A stretch of 64,000 nucleotides of DNA, from the NCBI RefSeq assembly GCF_002929535.1, contig NZ_PJJO01000054.1, forward strand, positions 160,874-224,873. Direction: 5' to 3'. Source of the DNA: Cryobacterium sp. Y11 (GTDB lineage Bacteria; Actinomycetota; Actinomycetes; Actinomycetales; Microbacteriaceae). Positions 34,181 to 43,000 of the stretch are shown here, piece after piece. Made by a program: the position numbers and the translations under genes. The stretch's first letter is position 1. Each line of letters starts with the position of its first letter. The notes under the pieces were generated by a model. It ran no database searches. It was not told the origin of the DNA and saw only the letters and a list, made by a program, of their open reading frames with translations.

Positions 34181-35152
34181 ATGACAATCGAATTCGTCAC
34201 CCGAGAGCAGCCCGTCGCCACCACTGTGGCGCATCTGAACGTGCGCCTGTTTGGCAACCTGATCATTCGTCGCGGATCTGATGTATTGCGCGCGCATCAT
34301 CTCGGCGGGCCTAAACCACGCCAAATTCTTGAGATCCTGCTCGTAAACCTGGGACATGCGGTCTCCAAGGACCGTCTAATCGAGCTTCTTTGGGGTACCA
34401 ATCCACCCGTCGAAGCTCTGCCCACCCTGGAAAGTTACGTCAGCGTGCTGCGACGTCACCTGCAGCCGGGCGCCGGAAAATTCGGTCCCCTGCAGACCAC
34501 GACCGGCGGTTACATGATGGATCGCGAGCTGGTCGACGTCGATCTTGACCAGTTCGACGTTTTACTGCAGCGGGCCCAGAAGTCCAGCGCAGAGCTGGCC
34601 TACCCGCTGCTGCTTCGCGCCCTTGACCTCGCCGCCGCCCCACTCCTCGGTGATGAACTGGTGCCAGCCTGGGCCTTGGACGCCCGCGAACTGCACGCCG
34701 CCCGACTGACGGCCGCCCGTCTTTTGGCGGCCGAAACCGCGGCGATACTGCACCGGATACCCGACGCCCTTAATTTCGCGCGACTCGCGTTAGTCGACGA
34801 TCCGCTCAGCGAGCGGGCCTGGACCACCCTCATTCTCGGGCTGGAGACTAGCGGGCACCACGCCGAGGGTCTGCAGGCCTATGAACGCTGCCGCCACGCC
34901 ATGCAGAGCGAGCTGGGCTGTGTGCCAGGCGAGAAGCTGCGTTCGGCCCAGTCGCGTCTGCTGCAGGCAACCGCCGACGGTGACGGAGACCTGGCCGACG
35001 TGCTCTCCGCACTCCTCATGTTGCACGACCAGCTCCGCACCGGGGCCAAGTCGACCACCACCCTGCCGCGACCAGAGCCGGTCGCGGATTCCGTTCGAGA
35101 GGCCACTGATGTCGTTACGTCTTTTCTGCGACGCGCGCTCGCTCACGCCTGA
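34181..35152 (+). CDS. SARP/AfsR-type transcriptional regulator (BTAD)
   Basis: A 323-residue activator. The N-terminal OmpR-type winged helix covers about residues 18-110 (VRLFGNLIIRRG, GGPKPRQILEILLVNLGHAVSKDRLIELLWG, LESYVSVLRRHLQP). It is followed by a bacterial transcriptional activation domain of TPR-like helices to about 265 (VDLDQFDVLLQRAQ, SERAWTTLILGLETSGHHAEGLQAYERCRHAM). A strong GGAGG precedes the ATG. SARPs usually activate secondary-metabolite or specialised secreted-protein clusters. This one heads a regulator block facing the peroxidase/oxidase operon. Confidence 0.92.
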   Translation: MTIEFVTREQPVATTVAHLNVRLFGNLIIRRGSDVLRAHHLGGPKPRQILEILLVNLGHAVSKDRLIELLWGTNPPVEALPTLESYVSVLRRHLQPGAGKFGPLQTTTGGYMMDRELVDVDLDQFDVLLQRAQKSSAELAYPLLLRALDLAAAPLLGDELVPAWALDARELHAARLTAARLLAAETAAILHRIPDALNFARLALVDDPLSERAWTTLILGLETSGHHAEGLQAYERCRHAMQSELGCVPGEKLRSAQSRLLQATADGDGDLADVLSALLMLHDQLRTGAKSTTTLPRPEPVADSVREATDVVTSFLRRALAHA

Positions 35153-35242
35153 GTGCGCCGTCCAACCCCCAAGGCGACTGGGCGTACCACATGGGGGGGA
35201 AAAATACCAGCACTCGACAGAACCTCAGCATTTGTCAATACT

Positions 35243-35255
35243 GAGCACAGTGCTC
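35243..35255. promoter_or_regulatory. Short palindrome upstream of response regulator
   Basis: GAGCACAGTGCTC is symmetric about its central base, 75 bases upstream of the response-regulator ATG. Candidate operator; position only. Confidence 0.3.
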
Positions 35256-35329
35256 GGACTGCGCCAATTTTTTCCCTCAAGATCACGGCTAGCCCGAGCA
35301 CCATTCAACAGGCGGCAGGGAGGTCGGAA

Positions 35330-36028
35330 ATGACCGCACAAATGTCTCCTACCGACCCTAGCGTGCAAGCGACAGCGACCGCCCAGATTCGCGTTCTCGT
35401 CGTCGACGACCACACCACTTTCGCCGAACTGCTGATCGGGTCGCTCGACCGCGAACCCGACCTGCAGAGCGTCGGGTCGGCCAATAGCGTAGCCAGCGGC
35501 GTTGAAGCCTGTCTGTCGCTGTCTCCCGACGTCGTCGTGATGGACTACCACCTGCCAGACGGCAGCGGACTCGTCGCGGCCGCGGCCATCCTCGCGCGTG
35601 CCCCGCACACCCGCATCGTTATCCTTACCGGAGACCCGGCCCTCGAAGCACTCGAACAGGCCGCAGCCATCGGCGTTTGCGCCTTTCTCCCCAAAGATGG
35701 CTCCCTGGCCACGGTGCTCGACACCCTCCGCCATGCGCGGCTGGGCGGTTTCATCGTGCATCCCTCCCTCGTTGGGCTGCTCAGCGCTCGGCGCCGTCAG
35801 CGCAGCGAGGAAATTCCCTTTCCCGAGCTAACCAAACGCGAGCTCGCCGTGCTCCGCCTCATGGGCGAGGGCTCCGACGTGCGGGCGAACGCCAAAACTC
35901 TAGGAATTTCCGAGAATACCTGCCGCGGCTACGTGAAATCCATCCTCGGCAAGCTCGGCGCGCACTCGCAGCTGGAGGCGGTCGTGGTCGCAACTCGTCT
36001 TGGTCTGGTCCCAGCCCAACATGTCTAG
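35330..36028 (+). CDS. LuxR/NarL-family response regulator
   Basis: 232 residues from the ATG at 35330, preceded by GGGAGG. An open frame continues upstream, but it has no homology and lies outside the ribosome-binding site. Receiver domain: RVLVVDDHTTFAELL, phospho-acceptor Asp72 in VVVMDYHLPDGSG, ILTGDP, and the switch lysine in FLPKDGS. The C-terminal LuxR helix-turn-helix (LTKRELAVLRLMGEGSDVRANAKTLGISENTCRGYVKSILGKLGAHSQ) spans about 165-230. It overlaps the histidine kinase start by 8 bases, making a two-component pair. Confidence 0.94.
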   Translation: MTAQMSPTDPSVQATATAQIRVLVVDDHTTFAELLIGSLDREPDLQSVGSANSVASGVEACLSLSPDVVVMDYHLPDGSGLVAAAAILARAPHTRIVILTGDPALEALEQAAAIGVCAFLPKDGSLATVLDTLRHARLGGFIVHPSLVGLLSARRRQRSEEIPFPELTKRELAVLRLMGEGSDVRANAKTLGISENTCRGYVKSILGKLGAHSQLEAVVVATRLGLVPAQHV

Positions 36029-37364
36029 GCGACCCCCGAGGCTTTCCCGGCCGGAAGAAAATCAGGCTGCAGAGCGCTCGGAGGTACGAGCAGCCGTGCA
36101 ACGTTTTCTCCTGATCGGACTCATCGCCTCGGTGGTTATCGCCGTCCCGGTGGGGCTCTGGGTGCGCGCACAAGCCGCGGTTAATGCCATGACCAACGCC
36201 GTGTTGTTGACGCAACGCCTGGCCGACTACTCGCTCGGCCCCCTTCTGACCGACGCCGTGCTCGACGGAGTTGCCGGTGCCAATCGTCAGATCAATGAGC
36301 GCTTGGAACCGCGTCTGGCCGACGGCGCGCTGGTGCGGATCAAGGTGTGGGACGCGACCGGTCGGGTGATCTACTCGGACCTACCGATGCTGGTTGGTCG
36401 ACATTTCGACCTGCCCAGTTGGGCTCCCGAACTCTTAGCTGGCGGCCAGGGTCGGGCCAGCCTGGAGTCCCAAGACGAAGTTGAAAATCAATTTGAAACC
36501 GGTAGCGGTGACCTGGTCGAGGTCTACGTTCGCGCGATCGCAGTCAATGGTCAGGCCGTGGTCGTGGAAGCCTATTTCAACGACGCGGATGTGCGCGCGG
36601 ATCAGGACTCCGTCCTGCTCGGCCTGATCCCCACTTTCCTGTTGTCGCTGGGTGCACTGCAACTGGCCCAGCTCATTCCGGCCGTTCAGCTGGCACGTCG
36701 AATACAGGGGCACCAGTCCGTCCGCCGCAGGCTGCTTCAACACGCCATAGACGCCTCAGATCTAGAACGTCAGCGCATTGCCCGCGATCTCCACGACGAG
36801 GTCATCCAAGATCTGGCGGGTTTGTCGTACGCCCTCGAGGCCGAGGAGATGCACTCAACGCCCGAGAATCGCCCACTCTTCGCGCAGGCCAAGGAAATCC
36901 TGCAAAAGAACGTTCGCTCGCTGCGCGCTATGTCGTCCGAACTGTATCCACCCGACCTCGACGAGCTGGGCCTGCCCGAAGCGCTGGCCCAGCTCGCCGC
37001 GCGGTTACTCGAGCATGGAATCGAAGTCAAACTCCATATGCCCACCGACTGTGACCTCGACCGCGATCGGGCAGCCATGTTCTACCGTGTTGCCCGAGAG
37101 GTGCTCGCCAACACCGTGAAGCATGCCAGGGCCGGCGTCCTGGAACTGACTCTCCTGCAAGACGCGAACCGTACCATTCTGCTCATCCACGACGACGGAT
37201 GCGGCTTCGACCTTTCCGCAGACGCACCAGCCAACCACGTGGGTCTGCGCATCATGCGGGACACGATCAGTGTCGCCGGCGGCTCGCTGGAGGTGCGCTC
37301 CTGGAAGGGCGGTGGCACTTCGGTCATGGCGACCCTCGATCGGGTTCCCGTTCACTCGCGGTAG
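36021..37364 (+). CDS. Sensor histidine kinase, HisKA_3 (NarL-partner) type
   Basis: 447 residues from the ATG at 36021, which overlaps the regulator stop. Membrane helix 1 (FLLIGLIASVVIAVPVGLWV), an extracytoplasmic sensor of about 150 residues (TGRVIYSDLPMLVGRHFDLPSW, VYVRAIAVNGQAVVVEAYF), and helix 2 (VLLGLIPTFLLSLGALQLAQLIPAV). Then the phospho-acceptor His in ERQRIARDLHDEVIQDLAGLSYALE, and the HATPase N-box (YRVAREVLANTVKHA) and G-box (LLIHDDGCGFDL). The sensed signal is unknown. It converges with the lipoprotein-oxidase-peroxidase operon across 73 bases. Confidence 0.93.
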   Translation: MSRRPPRLSRPEENQAAERSEVRAAVQRFLLIGLIASVVIAVPVGLWVRAQAAVNAMTNAVLLTQRLADYSLGPLLTDAVLDGVAGANRQINERLEPRLADGALVRIKVWDATGRVIYSDLPMLVGRHFDLPSWAPELLAGGQGRASLESQDEVENQFETGSGDLVEVYVRAIAVNGQAVVVEAYFNDADVRADQDSVLLGLIPTFLLSLGALQLAQLIPAVQLARRIQGHQSVRRRLLQHAIDASDLERQRIARDLHDEVIQDLAGLSYALEAEEMHSTPENRPLFAQAKEILQKNVRSLRAMSSELYPPDLDELGLPEALAQLAARLLEHGIEVKLHMPTDCDLDRDRAAMFYRVAREVLANTVKHARAGVLELTLLQDANRTILLIHDDGCGFDLSADAPANHVGLRIMRDTISVAGGSLEVRSWKGGGTSVMATLDRVPVHSR

Positions 37365-37437
37365 CTAGAAGCCGCCGCCGAAACCCGATCCGCAACGTGA
37401 TCGCTACAGTCGCGCAGAGCAACACCGTGAGGCCGAC

Positions 37438-38265
37438 CTAGTAACCGATCCAACGTCCAGGGGAGACGGGCACCGAAGTCGCCTCGGCGGCGTCGTGGTC
37501 CATCATGGTTTCGGCGATGACGGCGGGAGTTGGTAGCGGCTCGATTGCAATATTCACTCCAACCCCGGTCGCCGACTCGGGCCGCACAGCTACCTCCGCC
37601 GCAGCAGTGCCGGCCCCGCGGGCGATTCCCACGCGCACAGACTCAACCAGGCCGTCGCTGAGCAGCGGTCCGATGTAGTCAACCCCGAGAAGTCCTGCGC
37701 CCAAAGTCGTGCCGTAGGTACCGATCGCGTCAGCAACTATGCCTTCCGTCGCGATCGAATCGGCCACCTGCGCCGGGTCGGCCGCGGCGACCTCGAATCG
37801 AAGATCGTGCACGAGCACATCGACCACGAAGAAGGTTGAGTCCTGGCTCGCCGACAGCGACGAGACGGATGCTTCCGGCCCGATCAAAGCGCGCGTTTGA
37901 GCAGTCGTCGTACCGGCCGGCAGTAGCATCGTCAGCACGGGCACAGCCTGATCAAGGAGGCCCGCCGGAAGAACATCGGGGGCGATATCTGACAACGTGA
38001 GGCTGGCATCCGTCGCCCGACGCTCGAGTTCGGCGCGCAGACCCGGGAGGTCGACGTTTTCGTCGGCATGCACCGCGAGCGCCACTCTCCGACGCACCAT
38101 GAGGCCGTCAAAGGTCACGACCGGCCTGTCGTTGCCGAGGTCGGCACCAGGTTCAGGTGCAACGGTTGATTTCACTAACGAATCCGGGGCGGCTACGCCG
38201 GCGGTGCAGCCGCTCAGAATGAGCACAAGCAGCACCGCCGGAGCCAGCCGGTTTACGGAGAACAT
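37438..38265 (-). CDS. Lipoprotein of unknown function in peroxidase operon
   Basis: 275 residues. The signal peptide ends LVLILSGC (lipobox, Cys20). The mature part is hydrophilic with no family that I recognise (VTFDGLMVRRRVALAVHADENVDLPGLRAELERRA, TFFVVDVLVHDLRFEVA). Near the C-terminus DHDAAEATSVPVSPGRWIGY resembles no known motif. Its ATG overlaps the oxidase stop by one base (TGATG), so the two are translationally coupled. It is probably an envelope-bound partner of the oxidase. Confidence 0.75.
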   Translation of the reverse strand: MFSVNRLAPAVLLVLILSGCTAGVAAPDSLVKSTVAPEPGADLGNDRPVVTFDGLMVRRRVALAVHADENVDLPGLRAELERRATDASLTLSDIAPDVLPAGLLDQAVPVLTMLLPAGTTTAQTRALIGPEASVSSLSASQDSTFFVVDVLVHDLRFEVAAADPAQVADSIATEGIVADAIGTYGTTLGAGLLGVDYIGPLLSDGLVESVRVGIARGAGTAAAEVAVRPESATGVGVNIAIEPLPTPAVIAETMMDHDAAEATSVPVSPGRWIGY

Positions 38266-39953
38266 CAGGTACCCGCCGGCAATCCCGGCCGGTAGGCCGG
38301 CGGATAGGAGCCCATCGGCGTGCTGTCAACGACGGGAACGTCCGAGGTGATCGGATCGTTCACCCGGTAGTCCCCCACGGCAAACTGAATCATCATGTCG
38401 TGGTCCTCGTGCACGAGGTTGTGACAGTGGATCATGTAACGACCGCCGGCAGCCTTGCCGGTATCGAACTGCATCAGCACCGTGACGGACTCATTCTCAC
38501 CGACATAGAAGACGTCCTTGGGGCCCTTCTCCCAGGCGAACGGTTTGCCGCCATTGGTATTGCGCCCGATGATCTTGCCATCCACCAGGTGAATGTGTAC
38601 CGGGTGGAACCAACCGCCCGAAGAGTTGGTGATGGTCCACTGCTCCACGTCGTAGGGCTGCGGATTACCGAACAGCTTGGTGAAATTCGACTTCTCTACG
38701 TCGGCCCAAGTAGTGCCGTTGATTTTCCACAGGCCGTTCCCGCGCTCCACCACCATTTTCCGCTTCACCTTGGCCATGTCCGGCGTGAGGCTCATGGTGG
38801 CCAGGCCGCCCAAATCGGCATGGACCGCGCCGCCATCGTCGAGGGAAGTGGGGATGGCCGAGATGGAACCGGCGTTGCCACCGGAGTCGGCTACGACCTG
38901 GAATTTCATGATCTTGCCGGTGTTTACGAAGTCCACGTTGTTCTTGTTGCTGAGGTTGCGCAGCTCGACCGTTTGCCCAGGCTGGTACTTGCGAAAATCG
39001 ATCAGAATTTCGTAACGTTCGGCCGTGCCCTGACGCCAGGATTTCACCGCTTGAACGGTGGGAGTCATGCCACCATCGGTGGCGACGATGTACATCGGTT
39101 CACCGTTCGAGAGGGTCGGTCGGTAGGAGCGTGAAATGGAGGCGATCAGCACTCGAAACCGGTAAATACGAGGCTTGACCTTCATCGTGGGCCACGGCAC
39201 CCCGTTGACCATGATGATATCGCCCCATAACCCCTTGCGCTCATTGTCGTTGTAGCCGAGGGAGCCGTCGACCTTGAACATCGCATCGGAGATTATGAGC
39301 GGCACATCGAATTCGCCCTGGGGCAGCTGCGCCAGTTCGAACGGGTCATGCAGGGGATAAATGCCGGCCAACCCCGAGTACACGTTCTGCGCCGTCAGAT
39401 GCATGTTGTGATCGTGGTACCACAGCGTACGCGCCGGCTGGAAGTTGGGATACTGATAGTTCTTGACCTTGCCGACAGCGGTAAAGTCGTTGGCATACCC
39501 GTCGTACTGCGGCAGCGACGCCGAGCCGTGCAGGTGGGTGACGGTGCGAAACGCACTCGAGTGAAGCAAGCCGGATGCCGGCAGAGCGTTGCGAATGCGC
39601 ACCTCGCTCCGGGTGCCCTGGTTCAGCCGGATGGTCGGGCCGGGAAAGATGCCGTTATAACCAGCGACCGTCGTGGCGAGCCCGGGAACAAACTGGGCCT
39701 GGCCGAGCTTCTGGGTGAGCGCGTAGCGGGCAAAGGGGCGCGAGGGGTCGCCGTCATCGAAGCCCGTCTCGTACGGCAACAATTCGGGGGGACGACGGAA
39801 CACCCCAGCGTAGGGCACCGGCATATTTGCGGGTGCGAGCTGGCTTTTCGTCATGAGCGGCTCGGTGGAAACTGGGTCGTCGTTGCTGCTCATCCCGATG
39901 ACACCGAGCGCACCGAACGCACCCAGCTGCAAAACTTCTCTGCGTGATGTCAC
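38265..39953 (-). CDS. Secreted multicopper oxidase, CotA/bilirubin-oxidase-like
   Basis: Oxidises a substrate (metal ion or phenol) at a type 1 copper and reduces O2 to water at the trinuclear site. All four copper motifs are present: THLHGSA, WYHDHNMH, HPVHIHLVDG and HCHNLVHEDHDMM (axial Met, like CotA). The N-terminus TSRREVLQLGAFGALGV has a twin-arginine-like RR before a short hydrophobic stretch, fitting Tat export of a folded copper enzyme. I prefer GTG 39951-39953 because AGGAGAGAA precedes it; GTG 39965 would add four residues. It lies 102 bases downstream of the giant peroxidase gene in one operon. Confidence 0.93.
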   Translation of the reverse strand: MTSRREVLQLGAFGALGVIGMSSNDDPVSTEPLMTKSQLAPANMPVPYAGVFRRPPELLPYETGFDDGDPSRPFARYALTQKLGQAQFVPGLATTVAGYNGIFPGPTIRLNQGTRSEVRIRNALPASGLLHSSAFRTVTHLHGSASLPQYDGYANDFTAVGKVKNYQYPNFQPARTLWYHDHNMHLTAQNVYSGLAGIYPLHDPFELAQLPQGEFDVPLIISDAMFKVDGSLGYNDNERKGLWGDIIMVNGVPWPTMKVKPRIYRFRVLIASISRSYRPTLSNGEPMYIVATDGGMTPTVQAVKSWRQGTAERYEILIDFRKYQPGQTVELRNLSNKNNVDFVNTGKIMKFQVVADSGGNAGSISAIPTSLDDGGAVHADLGGLATMSLTPDMAKVKRKMVVERGNGLWKINGTTWADVEKSNFTKLFGNPQPYDVEQWTITNSSGGWFHPVHIHLVDGKIIGRNTNGGKPFAWEKGPKDVFYVGENESVTVLMQFDTGKAAGGRYMIHCHNLVHEDHDMMIQFAVGDYRVNDPITSDVPVVDSTPMGSYPPAYRPGLPAGT

Positions 39954-40055
39954 TTCTCTCCTCACGATTTTGTGCTGTTCTGCTGATGTGGTGGGACCGG
40001 CCGGCGACTCGGGGAGAGTCGCCAGCCGGGTGGAGCGGAGCGGATCAGGTAGTTC

Positions 40056-43000
40056 CTAGAGCAGGGCTCCCGTCGTGAACGTCCAGGTGCTCGTCACGAA
40101 CGGGTTTCCGACTAGATCTCGAACGCTCGTGGTGCCACCGGTGATAGTCACCCGGTACGCCACGTTCGAGGCCAGAGTCACCGAAGGGTTGATGGTCAAC
40201 ACATTGGTCCTGGCGTTGAACGCCGCTACCGAGGTGACGACCGCCCCGGTGGAGACCCGCGTGATCTGAACCGTGCCCGCGGCTACTCCGGTGATGTCTT
40301 CACTGAAGAGCGCTGTCACGTTGGCGTTCCGGCGCACCGCTGTAGCTCCCGAAGCGGGAGTCCTCCTGGTAATCGTCGGAGCCGGACCAGTGACAAACGA
40401 CCACGTGCTCGTCGCCATCGTGTTGCCGGCCGCGTCACGGATGCCCGAGAGCGTGGCCGTATACGTTCGGTCGGCGAGCAGTGTCACGCCCGGGTTCAGC
40501 GTCGCCACTCGCGTCGTGGCGTTGTAGCCGATCCCTGCTGCGACCACCGTTGTACCGCGCCGCAGCACGAACGTCGTACCGCTGACCCGGGTGACCGGTT
40601 CACTGAACGTGGCCGTCACGTTGCCGGTCTGGCTGACCGAACGAGCACCCGAAGCCGGCGTGCGCGCGATCACCGTGGGAAGCACAAACTCCGTACGCGG
40701 TGTGACAGCAACCGAACGAGCGGATGCCGCTCCGATGCCGATCGAGTTGATCGCGGAGACATCGAAGGTGTACCCGGTTCCGTTGGTCAGCGCTGCGATC
40801 ACCGACGTGGTGACGTTCGCGACCGTCGCCGTGCGGTTTACCCCGGCGGCCGCCCCGATGTAGGTGCGAACGCGGTAGCCCGTTATGGCTGCAGCGTTAG
40901 CCACAGCAGCAGGGGCGGCCCAGTTCACGGTCACCGAAGCGTTCCCTGCGACAGAGGTTCCGATCACGGGAGCTCCGGCTACGACCTGCACGACGGGGGC
41001 GGTCGGTGTGACCACCACCGAACGAGCGGATGCCGTTCCGGTGCCGATCGAGTTGATCGCGGCGACATCGAAGGTGTACCCGGTTCCGTTCGTCAGCACC
41101 GTGATACCAATGGTGGAGACGTTGCCGACGATCGAGGTGCGGAACACCGTGGTGCTTGCTCCCTCATAGGTGCGAACCTGGTAGCCCGTGATCGCGGTGG
41201 CGTTAGCCACCGGTGCTGGGGCCGTCCAGTTCACATCCACTCGAGCGTTACCGGCGACCGGCGTTCCGATCGTTGGAGCGCCAGCGACCACCTGTACCAC
41301 CGGTGCTACCGGTGTCACCGCGGTGGTCGAAGCCGAGAATGCGCTCGTTCCTTCCGCGTTGGTCGCCGACACCTGGAAGGTGTAGCTGGAGCCGTTGGTC
41401 AGCCCGGTGACAACCAGGTTGACCGCGGTTCCGGCCGCGGTGCGGAGTGCACCCACCGGGTCTCCGAACGAGTCAAGCACCCGCACCGAGAAGCTGGTGG
41501 CCACGCCAACAGGCGACGCGGTCCAGTCAACGGTGGCCTGCTGGTCGCCGGCAAGGGCAGCACCGATGGTCGGGGTCCCCGGCGCCACGGTGTCGCTGAA
41601 CTGCAGGCGTTCAATGTTGCGCAGGGTGTCCGTGCCGTCGGTGCCACGGTTATCAAGCACCGTGGTGGTTGACCCAGCCGAACCCAGCGTGCCGTTACCA
41701 CCGGTGGTGGTGACCTCGTAGTCGCTGCTCAATCCGGAGAACTGCGCCGAGTCAGTGCCGCCAGATCCGTACAGAATCTCGCGAACCGCCACGATGTTGC
41801 CCGGGTCGACAGTGCCGGCGAAGACAGCTTCCTGCAACGTCGGTCCGGTGAGTCCACCGGCACCGTCAGACAGGTACTGGCTGGCCATCGCACTCTGGTT
41901 CGTGCCGTTGATGCTCGCACTGCCGATCTCCGTCGCCGGGTCGCTCGCAGTAGTGCGAATGCTCAGGCGCAGACTGAGGTACGCGTCACCGTCGATGATA
42001 TCGTCGGCGCCTCGTCCCTCGATCAGGTCGCTGCCCGCGCCGCCGAGGAGCACGTTGCCGGCGCCCCACACGTTCGGACCGTCGAGGATCGGGCAGTCAC
42101 CCTGGGCCGACACAGCCACAACGGATGCCAATGTGGTCGTGAAGACCGGAATCAGCGCGTCGAGGCCCGCGATGCGGTCGACTCCAGCTTGGTCCAGAAC
42201 GTCACAACCGATGAAGCCGCCGCCGCCGACCGCGCTCGGAACCAGATCGTCACCGCGGAGGATGTCGTTCAGCTTCCAGCCGGAGAGCGCCTCGACCTCG
42301 TTGTATTTGTCACGCACCCCGACCTGCAAGATATCGAGCGGAGCGATCGGTAGCGCCAGGTCGGAGACCTGTGCTTGGGGGTCACCCTGGCCGGTCGACC
42401 AGTCGTAACCGGAGCCACCGGCGACCTTTTCGATGCCGGGGCCACCGACACCAATGTCGTCGCCGCCCTCCATGTCGTAGTCGTCGTCTCCACCCTGACC
42501 GATCATGAAGTCGCTACCGGGCTTCTGCGAGTCATCGAGGAAGAACAGGTTGCTGCTGTCTCCAATCATGAGGTCGGGCTGGTTGCCGCCCTCTTCCCAG
42601 TCGTCGCCACCGTCACCGAAGGCTGCGTCGAGACTTTCACCGAGCATGATGAAGTCGTCGTCGGCCCCACCGAAGGTTTCGTTGGCGTTGGCTCCACCGT
42701 TGGTGAAGTCCTTGCCCTCGCCACCCATGATGATGTCAAGGCCTGGTCCGGCATCGATGGCGTCGTTACCTGGGCCACCCTTGGGCACGTCATCTCCAGC
42801 GAAGTCGGTGATGATGTCGTTGCCTTCACCACCGAGAGCCACGTCTGCACCTCCACCGCCGTCGATGACGTCGTTACCGAGGCCACCCCAGAAGGTGTCA
42901 TTGTCGTTACCGCCGTACAACCGGTCCACAGTTCCGGTGCCGTTGTAGACAGCCTGGCCGTTGATTCCGGCTGGGTCGACCGCATTGCGGGCACGATACT

